Shown piece by piece: positions 8,747 to 17,084 of a stretch of DNA of 64,000 bases; position 1 is the stretch's first letter, and each line of letters starts with the position of its first letter. Below the pieces are notes generated by a model that was not told where the DNA came from, made no database searches, and saw only the letters and a list, made by a program, of their open reading frames with translations. The translations under genes and the position numbers were made by a program. The stretch comes from Rhizobium rhizoryzae (GTDB taxonomy: Bacteria > Pseudomonadota > Alphaproteobacteria > Rhizobiales > Rhizobiaceae): NCBI RefSeq assembly GCF_011046895.1, contig NZ_CP049250.1:1-64000 (forward strand). Reading direction: 5' to 3'.

Positions 8747-9658
8747 ATGACCCTCATCACCGCATTCGCAGCACCCGGACATTTCTATCGCGGCAATATC
8801 CATACGCATTCCACACGCTCCGACGGCGTGCGCTCTCCCGAAGAGGTTTGCCGGGCCTATCGCGAGGGCGGCTATGATTTCCTGTGCCTCTCCGATCACT
8901 TCGTGCCTCACTTCGATTTCCCGATCGTCGATACCACGCCCTACCGCACGGAAACCTTCACCACCATCTTCGGTGCCGAAATCCACGCGCCTGCCAACAG
9001 CCATGGCGAAATCTGGCACCTGCTTGCCTGTGGACTGCCGCTCGATTTTCCGCCGCTTGGCGAGAACGAAGATGCGGTGAGCCTGGCGCGCCGCGCCGTG
9101 GAGGCCGGAGCGTTTCTCGGTATTGCTCATCCGCAATGGTCCGGTCTGTCGATCGAGGATGGACGCTCGATGGCGAATATCGCCCACAGCGTCGAGATCT
9201 GGAACACGGGTTGCGCGCGCGAATGCGACCGTGGCGACGGTACCGCACTTCTGGATGCGCTTCTCAGCGAAGGTTACCGACTCTCCGGCTATGCCGCCGA
9301 TGACGCGCATTTCAAGATCAAAGACTGGATGGGCGGCTGGATGATGGTGAAGGCCGAAGCCAACACTCCGGAAGTCCTTCTGGCCGCCATGAAGCGCGGC
9401 GACTACTACTCCTCGCGCGGTCCGGCGCTTCATTCCGTCGCCGTTGAAGGAGACGAAGTCGTCGTCGAATGTTCGGCGGTGCGCGGAATTTCGGTAGTCG
9501 GTCGCGGTTCGCGCGCCGAATATCTGGAGCAATCCGAGGCAGGGCCGCTGACGCAAGGGCGCCTTTCGTTGAAGCGCTTTGCGGGCGACTGGTGCCGCGT
9601 TGTGGTGATGGACGAGCATGATCGTCAGGCCTGGACCAATCCCATCTGGCTGGATTGA
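8747..9658 (+). CDS. PHP-domain metal-dependent phosphoesterase
   Basis: 303 residues. The PHP (polymerase and histidinol phosphatase) fold is shown by the metal-ligand motifs NIHTHSTRSDG (H19, H21), LSDH (D49, H50), a mid-protein GIAHPQW and a late AADDAH. Such stand-alone PHP proteins hydrolyse phosphate esters with a di- or trinuclear metal site. GGAGGACAGG precedes the ATG. It starts 154 bp after the lipoprotein stop and is not clearly in an operon. Substrate unknown. Confidence 0.85.
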   Translation: MTLITAFAAPGHFYRGNIHTHSTRSDGVRSPEEVCRAYREGGYDFLCLSDHFVPHFDFPIVDTTPYRTETFTTIFGAEIHAPANSHGEIWHLLACGLPLDFPPLGENEDAVSLARRAVEAGAFLGIAHPQWSGLSIEDGRSMANIAHSVEIWNTGCARECDRGDGTALLDALLSEGYRLSGYAADDAHFKIKDWMGGWMMVKAEANTPEVLLAAMKRGDYYSSRGPALHSVAVEGDEVVVECSAVRGISVVGRGSRAEYLEQSEAGPLTQGRLSLKRFAGDWCRVVVMDEHDRQAWTNPIWLD

Positions 9659-9741
9659 TCATCCACAGGCTTCGTCCACCCGCCGCGCAAATCAGGTCGT
9701 GCAATCTTGCCTGCGTTCACGTTATGTTCGATTATGTCGAC

Positions 9742-9957
9742 ATGACGATAAACATCGACACCCTTGGCAAGGCCTCCCGGCATCGGATGGTGCTGCACAT
9801 GACCTGCCGTCATTGCGGCCACAAGGGCCAGATCAAGGCGCGCGACCTTGCGCGTACACACGGGTTTGGCACCGACCCACGAACGCTGTCCTTTCGCTGC
9901 TCCCGCTGCGACATGCGCAACTGCATCGTGAGGGTGATGGAAGAGATCCGGCGCTAG
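9742..9957 (+). CDS. Small zinc-ribbon protein
   Basis: 71 residues with two CxxC pairs (C22/C25 and C53/C56) that would bind one zinc ion; the protein is basic. No ribosome site is obvious. The ATG at 9742 is preferred because the conserved-looking part begins MTINIDTLG; another ATG at 9724 is in frame. I do not recognise a specific family or function. Confidence 0.65.
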   Translation: MTINIDTLGKASRHRMVLHMTCRHCGHKGQIKARDLARTHGFGTDPRTLSFRCSRCDMRNCIVRVMEEIRR

Positions 9958-10095
9958 AGCGGAGTGCCGAAAACAGCAATACAACCGTATTTTTACCGTC
10001 TGGTTGCAACTGCGCCATTAACGATTTGAGAACCATATTGGCGCCGCACGCTCCCGCGTTCTGCGGTGACGTTTTCCGCGACATTGGTGGTTCAA

Positions 10096-11949
10096 ATGGT
10101 AAGTATTCTGACGAATTCCAGCGCAATTGCTGCTCTGCAGACACTGCGTTCCCTGACGTCCCACCTCGACGAAACACAGCAGAACATCAGTTCCGGCCTG
10201 CGCATTGGGGAAGCCTCGGATAACGCCGCCTACTGGTCGATTGCAACCACCATGCGCTCCGACAACAAGTCGCTGTCTGCCGTGCACGATGCGCTGGGCC
10301 TGAGTGCCGCGATCATCGATACGGCCTATGCCGGTCTCAACTCGGTGATCGATATTCTGGGCGAGTTTTCGGCCAAGCTCGTTGCGTCCAAGCAGGATGG
10401 GGTCGACAAGGGCAAGGTTCAAAAGGAGTTGGATCAGTTGAAACAAGCCGTGACAGGCATTGCCAATTCAGCCAGTTTCAATGGCCAGAACTGGCTGAAA
10501 ACCGATCTTTCGGATATTTTCGACCCGAACGTGACACGCACCAGCCTTGTCGCATCGACCACGCGCAATGGCGCGGGCGACTTTGCAACCCAGATGCTGG
10601 ATTTCTCACTGGCGGATGTTTCGCTGTTCAACTCCACAGGCGGCGGCCTGCTTCAGCGTGACCCGCGCGATGTGAATACAATTGGCGGCATACGATCGTT
10701 CGACCCTGATCCGTCTTATGATGCGACACCTTATATACAGGAAAGCGGAGAAGACGGATGGATGTTTCCTGTGAGCGCGGGGCCTAGATACGCCGGTTTC
10801 AGCTTTGACTTTCCGGCCAAAGACGGTCTCGATTTCAGCGTACCGGGAGCAGAGATCCAGTTCGACCTCATCCTGGATCAGGAAGCCAGCAATCCATACG
10901 GTTCGACCGGTACGACCGGCAATCTCCAGGAAATTCCCGGTCCCTTTTCGCCAGGCGTCCCCTTCACCGGCATCACCATTACCAAAGCGGATGTGGATGC
11001 GTCACTGGGCGTATCGGTCGGCGGCATCGTCAAAACGAACACGGAATTCGCCAAAGTTCTCAACGACAAGCTCAACACGCTCGGTGCCTCGGTTAGTGCA
11101 GACGGTATCATGCCTGATCCTACCAATGACAAGCGATACATTCATGATCCAGAACACATGGCAATTTGGTCTCTGGAACTGCATGGTCCCGGCTCCTATA
11201 TCGAGATTGCCAACCTCACAACCACGAATATCGGGACCGGCGGTCTGGTTGAAAAATCCCGATACGGCCAGCGCGGGTCCGGCAAAGTTCTCGATTTCAA
11301 AAGCTTCCAGCTAGGCAAGGTCGGGGATACGGAAGAAGGCGTACGCGTCGACTTCAAGTTCTCGATCAATGGTCAGCCTGCAACATCGCATAGCTTCGAC
11401 CGCGCCTATGTCAACACACTCCTGAACCGCGACGACGGCCGGGTGGAGACCGCCGATGACATGGTGACGCTGCTGAAATCACTTCTCGATGCCGATTGGA
11501 AACTCGTCATTGAGGCGGCCTCGCCCAACGAGATCATCATCAAATCCGATCCCGATTTCGACCGCGAAACGGGCTACGGATCATCGCTGGCATTCTCGAA
11601 CATCCGCGTGAATATCGAGCCGATCCCCTCGCTGAACTTCCTGAGCATTGATGTCGCTGAGCATCCGGAAAGCGTGGACGCCTATATCACCTATATGAAT
11701 ACGGCAACGCAACGCATCATCGACGGCACGTCCAGCCTTGGCGCGTTGAGAAGCCGTGTTGATCGGCAAACGGATTTCGTTCAATCGCTGATGGATGCCA
11801 ACACGTCCGGCATCGGAACATTGGTCGATGCCGACATGAACCATGAATCGACCCGCTTGAAGGCACTGCAGGTTCAACAGCAATTGAGCATTCAGGCTCT
11901 GCAGATTGCCAATTCGCAGCAGCAATCCATCCTTCAGCTCTTCAACTGA
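10096..11949 (+). CDS. Long flagellin, isolated from other flagellar genes
   Basis: 617 residues. The N-terminus (MVSILTNSSAIAALQTLRSLTSHLDETQQNISSGLRIGEASDNAAYWSIA in order, residues 1-50) and the C-terminal ~100 residues (LGALRSRVDRQTDFVQSLMDANTSGIG ... LSIQALQIANSQQQSILQLF) are the coiled-coil D0/D1 parts of bacterial flagellin. The ~400-residue middle is the surface-exposed variable domain and is much longer than in usual rhizobial Fla proteins (about 300-430 residues in total). No other flagellar gene is in the window. It converges on a LuxR-type gene with a 17-bp gap. The ATG at 10096 puts the standard flagellin start at residue 1. Intact frame; likely a secondary or alternative filament subunit. 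Confidence 0.9.
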   Translation: MVSILTNSSAIAALQTLRSLTSHLDETQQNISSGLRIGEASDNAAYWSIATTMRSDNKSLSAVHDALGLSAAIIDTAYAGLNSVIDILGEFSAKLVASKQDGVDKGKVQKELDQLKQAVTGIANSASFNGQNWLKTDLSDIFDPNVTRTSLVASTTRNGAGDFATQMLDFSLADVSLFNSTGGGLLQRDPRDVNTIGGIRSFDPDPSYDATPYIQESGEDGWMFPVSAGPRYAGFSFDFPAKDGLDFSVPGAEIQFDLILDQEASNPYGSTGTTGNLQEIPGPFSPGVPFTGITITKADVDASLGVSVGGIVKTNTEFAKVLNDKLNTLGASVSADGIMPDPTNDKRYIHDPEHMAIWSLELHGPGSYIEIANLTTTNIGTGGLVEKSRYGQRGSGKVLDFKSFQLGKVGDTEEGVRVDFKFSINGQPATSHSFDRAYVNTLLNRDDGRVETADDMVTLLKSLLDADWKLVIEAASPNEIIIKSDPDFDRETGYGSSLAFSNIRVNIEPIPSLNFLSIDVAEHPESVDAYITYMNTATQRIIDGTSSLGALRSRVDRQTDFVQSLMDANTSGIGTLVDADMNHESTRLKALQVQQQLSIQALQIANSQQQSILQLFN

Positions 11950-11966
11950 TACCGCAAGATCCTGCG

Positions 11967-12599
11967 TCAGTTGCCTATGTGACTACCCAGGATCATCGCC
12001 ACCAGATGAACCGTGTTGCGGGCGCCGAGACGTTCCTTCAGGCGCTCGAGACGATGTTCGACCGTGCGGTGGGATAAGCCCAGTTGCAAGCCGATTTCCT
12101 TCGCGGTGCGCCCTTCCACCAGAAGCTGGATGATGGATTCCTCATCCAGATCAAAGGCGCCGAAATTCTGCGGCTGCGCCAGCATGAAGCGGCCATAGCT
12201 GGAGGAAATGATCCATTCGGGGGCCTGCCTGTTTCGCTGGGGAATGAGAACCCGATCGTAGCCGATGTTGATGCCGAACAGCTTCGTCTTGACCAGTTCG
12301 ATGACTGGCTGCTGCGTTTGTGCCACTTGCTTCAACCGGGGGATGACGGACTGCGCCATGTAGTTCCGGTCCTTGAAATCCCGCAGCTTTTGCTCGCGAA
12401 ACGCGTGGTTGATATCCAGAAGGCTGGAGGTGAAGCCGGAATGCCTGACCGGGATCAGGTGCCATTCCCAGGGGTCTGGGCTGCCGAGACGGATGACCGT
12501 GAGGCGCATCTTGATCGATAGCATTTCAAGGACATGCCGATAGATGTAATCTGGCTCCAACGGATTATCTGCGTCGGTGGTTATCCAGGAATCCAGCAT
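11967..12599 (-). CDS. LuxR-type transcriptional regulator
   Basis: About 210 residues from ATG 12599 (an in-frame TTG at 12638 has a weak Shine-Dalgarno and would add 13 residues). The C-terminal 65 residues are a LuxR/FixJ helix-turn-helix: IIQLLVEGRTAKEIGLQLGLSHRTVEHRLERLKERLGARN in order. The N-terminal ~140 residues look like a small PAS-like sensor domain (W- and R-rich, ..SSYGRFMLAQP..) but are not assignable. There is no receiver-domain aspartate pattern. It is tail-to-tail with the flagellin gene, so a motility link is possible but unproven. Confidence 0.85.
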   Translation of the reverse strand: MLDSWITTDADNPLEPDYIYRHVLEMLSIKMRLTVIRLGSPDPWEWHLIPVRHSGFTSSLLDINHAFREQKLRDFKDRNYMAQSVIPRLKQVAQTQQPVIELVKTKLFGINIGYDRVLIPQRNRQAPEWIISSSYGRFMLAQPQNFGAFDLDEESIIQLLVEGRTAKEIGLQLGLSHRTVEHRLERLKERLGARNTVHLVAMILGSHIGN

Positions 12600-12865
12600 C
12601 TTCTGGGTTACTGATACAAACGGGGTATGCTTCGGCAAGACACTTCACAACTTTGAGTAATTCCTAAATCCCTAATCTAATAGATACTTAACATTTCCAA
12701 ACTGATTTTAGCGTTCGGCGACGTTATCCCCAGTGAACAACAGGCAAACTGGATTTTTGATCCGCCGCCGTTGTTCGCTGAGGGACTATGTTGCCGTCAT
12801 TTCGCAGCACATCATTCCGTGGTTACGAGCCCACCGAAGGCTGACTGCCCAATCGAGCCTGATCA

Positions 12866-12982
12866 TTACCCATAATTGAAGAGTTCCGCCGGGTTCCAGA
12901 CGGCGAGGACACCAACGATGCTGAAGACAACAGACAGCGCCACCAGCACGAGGATTGCTCCAAAGACGATCTTTCTCAGCAT
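12866..12982 (-). CDS. 38-residue single-pass membrane peptide behind the Zn/Cd ATPase
   Basis: A short frame directly after the ATPase gene: ATG at 12982, 8 bp after the ATPase stop, with GGTGAG eight bases upstream that overlaps the ATPase end. The peptide is MLRKIVFG, then about 22 strongly hydrophobic residues, then a polar tail (NPAELFNYG). Two positive charges before the helix suggest N-in/C-out topology. Such small proteins often bind to and tune a neighbouring transporter; that is inference. No family recognised. Confidence 0.6.
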   Translation of the reverse strand: MLRKIVFGAILVLVALSVVFSIVGVLAVWNPAELFNYG

Positions 12983-12990
12983 GACTTTTC

Positions 12991-15264
12991 TCACCGAATT
13001 GGGCGCAGCAGGCGCAGGGCATTCATGGTGACCAGCACGGTTGCTCCCGTATCGGCGAGAATCGCAGGCCACAGACCGGTGATACCGATGATCGTGGTGA
13101 CAAGGAAGACCGCCTTCAGCCCTAGCGCAATCGTGATGTTCTGGACGATGTTCTTCATCGTGCGCCGGGACAGGTCGATCATCAGGGCAATGTCGCCCAC
13201 GCGCCCGTGAAGCACGGCGGCGTCGGCGGTTTCCAGCGCCACGTCCGTAGCCCCGCCCATGGCAATGCCGATATCGGCAGCGGCAAGCGCCGGTGCATCA
13301 TTGATGCCATCACCGATCTTGGCCGTGATGAAGCCTTGCGATTGCAGTTCCCGTACGATCCGCTGCTTGTCTTCCGGCATCAGTTCGGCATGCACCTCAA
13401 TGCCGAGCCTTGCGGCGATGGCGGTTGCGGTTCGCCGGTTGTCGCCGGTCAGCATGACGGTCTTGATGCCCGCCTTTTTGAGGCGCTCCAGCCCCTCGAC
13501 AGCATCGGCACGCGGTTCATCCCGCATGGCAATCGCCCCAGCCAGGAGATTTCCCACCAGAAGCACCGAGACCGTCTTGCCGTCATCGTTCAGCGCAGCA
13601 ATCGCTCTTGAATGCGCCAGAGGCAGGTTCACGCGCTCGGCGGCGGATCTGGGGGAGCCGAGGAAGACCTCAACCCCGTCGATGAGGGCGCTCACGCCCT
13701 TGCCGCCCAGTGCGCGAAGTTCGGTGGCGGAGGGGATTTCCACCGCATCGTCCTTTGCCCTTTCGAGAATGGCCAGAGCCAGCGGATGGCTCGATCCCAC
13801 CTCCAGTGCCGCCGAAAGCGCCAGCACCTCATAGCCGGTCTTGCCGAAGGGCAGGATATCCGTGACGACCGGCTTTCCCTGCGTCAGCGTTCCGGTCTTG
13901 TCGAAAGCGATGGCCGTCAACGTGCCGAGGCCTTCCAGAACAGCGCCACCCTTCATCAGCAGGCCACGGCGCGCACCGGATGACAGGGCTGCAGCAATGG
14001 CGGCGGGTGTGGAGATGACCAGCGCGCAAGGGCAGCCAATCAGCAGGATTGCCAGCCCCTTGTATATCCATTCGTTCCACCCTGCGCCCGCGAGGAGCGG
14101 CGGGATGACTGCGACCAGAGCCGCCACCAGCACGACAGCCGGGGTATAATATCGGGAGAAGCGGTCGATAAAGCGCTCTGTCGGCGCCTTCGATTCCTGC
14201 GCCTCCTCGACCAGACGAACCACACGCGCAATCGTATTGTCTTCGGCCTGCGCCGTCACGCGGATGCGCAGCGCTGCATCCCCATTGATGGTGCCCGCAA
14301 ACACCGGATCTCCCACCGCCTTGCGCACAGGAACGCTCTCACCTGTCACAGGCGCTTCGTCGATCGTAGCATCGCCGGACAGAATGACGCCGTCCGCCGA
14401 AATCCGATCACCCGGACGCACGAGGATGACAGAGCCGACGGCAAGAGAATTGGCGGCAACCTCGCGCGTCTTGCCACCCTCTTCCAGAAGCGCTGTCTTG
14501 GGCACAAGCGCGCTCAGCGAACGGATGCTTTCGCGTGCCCTGCCCGCTGCCACGCCTTCCAGCAGTTCACCAACAAGGAAGAGAAACACCACGGCGGCGG
14601 CCTCTTCCGTCGCATCAATGAAGAGCGCGCCAAGGGCCGCGATCGTCATCAGCATTTCGATCGAAAAAGGCGTTCCGGCGAGTGCCGCCATCACGGCACG
14701 GCGGCCAATTGGCAGCAGACCCACCAGCAGTGCCGCGATAAAGGCATAGGTTTCGATGGCGGGAACGAGATGGCCAAGCGCATAGGCGGCAGCAAGGGCT
14801 GCGCCAGAGACGATGGTGAGCCTGCCTTTGCGGCTCTTCCACCAAGGGCCTTCCGCAACTGCGTGATCATGACCGTGCAGCCCCTCCCCGACCGCCACTT
14901 CTTCTTCGCCATGGTCCTGATCGCCATGAGCATGAGCGTGGTCGTGTCCGTGATGGTGTCCATGGTCGTGACCGGAGTGACTTTCATGATTGCAGTCAGG
15001 ACCATGCCGATGCGCGGGGGTAGCCGTGCTCGCCTCCGGCGCGGCTTTCACCTCGCGCGCGGGATAACCGAGGCCGGAGAGTTTTTGGCCAATGGCATTC
15101 AGATCGGTCGTCCCGTCATGCAGGACGGTCATTGTGCCGGTGGTGACGGAGACCGAGACATCGGCAATGCCCGGCATGCGCCGCACCGCCGTATCGATCT
15201 TGTTCGCACAGGATGCGCAGTCCATCCCATCAACCCTGAATCTCGTCTTCACCGCATTATCCAT
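12991..15264 (-). CDS. Zn/Cd/Pb-exporting P1B-type ATPase
   Basis: 757 residues, ZntA/CadA type. Domains in order: N-terminal heavy-metal-associated domain with GMDCASC (residues 13-19); a histidine/aspartate-rich linker (about 85-140) that would chelate zinc; membrane helices; the ion-binding CPC of IGCPCALV at about residue 410; phosphorylation site DKTGTLT at about 453; SSHPLA in the nucleotide domain; and GDGINDAPAL near the C-terminus. It pumps divalent soft metals out of the cytoplasm. AAGGA precedes the ATG. The upstream region has a MerR-family operator in a stretched promoter, so it should be induced by metal, yet no MerR-type gene lies in the window. It may be co-transcribed with the small membrane peptide after it. 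Confidence 0.95.
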   Translation of the reverse strand: MDNAVKTRFRVDGMDCASCANKIDTAVRRMPGIADVSVSVTTGTMTVLHDGTTDLNAIGQKLSGLGYPAREVKAAPEASTATPAHRHGPDCNHESHSGHDHGHHHGHDHAHAHGDQDHGEEEVAVGEGLHGHDHAVAEGPWWKSRKGRLTIVSGAALAAAYALGHLVPAIETYAFIAALLVGLLPIGRRAVMAALAGTPFSIEMLMTIAALGALFIDATEEAAAVVFLFLVGELLEGVAAGRARESIRSLSALVPKTALLEEGGKTREVAANSLAVGSVILVRPGDRISADGVILSGDATIDEAPVTGESVPVRKAVGDPVFAGTINGDAALRIRVTAQAEDNTIARVVRLVEEAQESKAPTERFIDRFSRYYTPAVVLVAALVAVIPPLLAGAGWNEWIYKGLAILLIGCPCALVISTPAAIAAALSSGARRGLLMKGGAVLEGLGTLTAIAFDKTGTLTQGKPVVTDILPFGKTGYEVLALSAALEVGSSHPLALAILERAKDDAVEIPSATELRALGGKGVSALIDGVEVFLGSPRSAAERVNLPLAHSRAIAALNDDGKTVSVLLVGNLLAGAIAMRDEPRADAVEGLERLKKAGIKTVMLTGDNRRTATAIAARLGIEVHAELMPEDKQRIVRELQSQGFITAKIGDGINDAPALAAADIGIAMGGATDVALETADAAVLHGRVGDIALMIDLSRRTMKNIVQNITIALGLKAVFLVTTIIGITGLWPAILADTGATVLVTMNALRLLRPIR

Positions 15265-15296
15265 GACTGTTTTCCTTTCGATGGAGACAGTCTGCG

Positions 15297-15315
15297 ACCT
15301 CTAGCCACTAGAGGT
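15297..15315 (-). promoter_or_regulatory. MerR-family operator/promoter of the Zn/Cd ATPase
   Basis: Palindrome ACCTCTAG-CCA-CTAGAGGT, 33 bp upstream of the ATG. On the minus strand it sits between a -35-like TTGCAC and a -10-like CAGACT about 19 bp apart, the long spacer expected for promoters untwisted by MerR-type activators (ZntR, CadR, CueR/HmrR). Confidence 0.75.
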
Positions 15316-15511
15316 GCAAGCGAAAATCGCCGGCTAGGTGAATTTTTTCAAGTGAATGAAGCGGCGACATAGATCCGCCTTCAGAGGGCTGGATTGATTC
15401 TTATCACATTGATTTGCCTCATCCTCAGCCAATATAGGATAGAATGGTCACCGGCTGCGAACCTTGACGGTCGTCATTCGTTTTGCACCCGTGCAGCAGT
15501 AAAGGCAGGGA

Positions 15512-15856
15512 ATGACCGGATACCAGATCGCACTCTTTGTTCGCCCTGATGTCGTGACGCCGGAGATCCGGCAGGCCTGGCAGCGGGAGGGGTGCGAGCT
15601 TATCGTGCGCAGCGATTATCCGCCGTTGGAAGAGGTCGCAAACCAGCGCTATGCGGGGGCGCTTCTGGATATCAAGCTGCAGGCGAGCTACCTGTTCGAT
15701 TTGTCCGAACTCCTGACGCTACGCGCCATACCGCATGTCTTCGTCGTAACGGACGAGGCCCAGCAATCTCACTATGCCCTAAATGGCGGCCCGGATTCGA
15801 TCCGCATGATTCTCGATGAGCTGCTCTACCAGGATGACGAAGGCCATCGGCATTGA
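15512..15856 (+). CDS. Small receiver-like hypothetical protein
   Basis: 114 residues with a CheY-like layout: a first strand YQIALFVRP, a central LLDIKLQ whose D53 matches the phospho-acceptor place, and a fourth strand IPHVFVVTDE. The usual N-terminal acidic pair and the late lysine are not evident, so it may be a degenerate, non-phosphorylated receiver. AGGCAGGG precedes the ATG. It lies alone between the metal ATPase and tRNA-Gln. Function unknown. Confidence 0.7.
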   Translation: MTGYQIALFVRPDVVTPEIRQAWQREGCELIVRSDYPPLEEVANQRYAGALLDIKLQASYLFDLSELLTLRAIPHVFVVTDEAQQSHYALNGGPDSIRMILDELLYQDDEGHRH

Positions 15857-15891
15857 TTGTGTGGTCGGCTCAGACGAGAGAGTGAGACGTG

Positions 15892-15966
15892 TGGCTGGGG
15901 CGCCTGGATTCGAACCAGGGGATGGCGGTACCAAAAACCGCTGCCTTACCGCTTGGCTACGCCCCA
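15892..15966 (-). tRNA. tRNA-Gln (anticodon TTG), CCA encoded
   Basis: 75 nt on the minus strand. The 5' TGGGGCG pairs with CGCCCCA; the D arm is TAGCCAAGCGGTAAGGC; the anticodon loop is TTTTGGTA within CGG/CCG; the T arm is CTGG-TTCGAAT-CCAG. Discriminator G is followed by an encoded CCA. Confidence 0.95.
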
Positions 15967-16127
15967 ACAGCACTGGCCTTATTGCTTCGGGCGAAGCACC
16001 AGTTGCGTCGGGGATTGCGTTTAGCAAAGCTCATGCCTCACCGCAATCAGCTTCGATCTCTTTTTTGACATTTTGGTCGAATGCGTCCACATGCACCTGA
16101 TCAGACTGAACCTTGCAAGGAATGGAC

Positions 16128-17054
16128 ATGGCCGCAGATCTGCCCGGCCCCGCTTTTACCCTCGATTTCGAGGCCTCGCACGGGCATGCCGTGCCGGTGG
16201 CCGAAGGGGTCTGGCGGCTGACCTGCAACAATCCATCGCCCTTCACCTTCCACGGCACCAATTCCTACATCATCGGCCAGGGCAAGACGGTCGCCGTACT
16301 CGATCCCGGCCCCGAAAATGATGCGCATTTCGAGGCGCTGATGCGGGCGCTGAAGGGCAAGACCGTCAGCCACATCTTCATCAGCCACACCCATCGCGAC
16401 CATTCGCCGCTTGCCCGTCGCCTCAAGGCGGAGACGGGAGCGCTGACCGTGGCGGAAGGCCCGCACAGGGCAGCGCGCCCGCTGCACGAGGGTGAAACGA
16501 ACCCGTTTGCCGAAAGCTCCGACATGGAATTCCAGCCGGACATCGTGCTTGCCGATGGCGGCGTGATCGAGGCCGATGGCTTTGCGCTGCGTGCCATCCA
16601 TACACCCGGGCATACGGCAAACCACTCAGCCTTTTCGCTGGAGGAGACCGGCATCGTCTTCTCCGCCGATCACGTCATGGCCTGGGCGACCACGATCGTG
16701 GCGCCACCGGATGGCTCCATGAGCGATTTCATGGCCTCCGTCGACAAGATGATGGAGCGCACGCGCGACCGGATCTATTTTCCCGGCCATGGCGGCCCGA
16801 TTGCGGAGCCGGCTTCCTTCCTGCGGGCCTTGCGCACCCACCGACGGATGCGCGAACGCGCCGTGCTGGAGCGTATTCGAAACGGCGACCGGACGATTGC
16901 CGCGATGGTGGAGGCGATCTACGCCAGGACCGACAAGCGGCTGCATGGCGCTGCCGCGCTTTCGGTTCTGGCGCATCTGGAAGATCTGGTCGAGCGGGGC
17001 GAAGTTTTGACGGAAGGCCCGACTGCCCTTTCGGGACGCTACTGGCCTGCCTGA
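16128..17054 (+). CDS. MBL-fold metallo-hydrolase (LACTB2-like)
   Basis: 308 residues. The zinc-binding HTHRDH motif is at residues 87-92, with further ligands in IHTPGHTANH, FSADHVM and YFPGHGGPI. The C-terminal ~70 residues (RERAVLERIRNGDRTIAAMVEAIY...GAAALSVLAHLEDLVERGEV) form a winged-helix-like tail, as in LACTB2-type proteins, some of which are endoribonucleases. AAGGA is six bases before the ATG at 16128; ATG 16122 is also in frame. It converges with the DUF1499 gene. Substrate unknown. Confidence 0.85.
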   Translation: MAADLPGPAFTLDFEASHGHAVPVAEGVWRLTCNNPSPFTFHGTNSYIIGQGKTVAVLDPGPENDAHFEALMRALKGKTVSHIFISHTHRDHSPLARRLKAETGALTVAEGPHRAARPLHEGETNPFAESSDMEFQPDIVLADGGVIEADGFALRAIHTPGHTANHSAFSLEETGIVFSADHVMAWATTIVAPPDGSMSDFMASVDKMMERTRDRIYFPGHGGPIAEPASFLRALRTHRRMRERAVLERIRNGDRTIAAMVEAIYARTDKRLHGAAALSVLAHLEDLVERGEVLTEGPTALSGRYWPA

Positions 17055-17084
17055 GCCGGTCTCATCGGCTTATCCGGGCTTCAC

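Noticed and set aside
15892..15966. tRNA-Gln as integration site of a mobile island
   Set aside because: No integrase, no direct repeat of the tRNA 3' end and ordinary genes on both sides.
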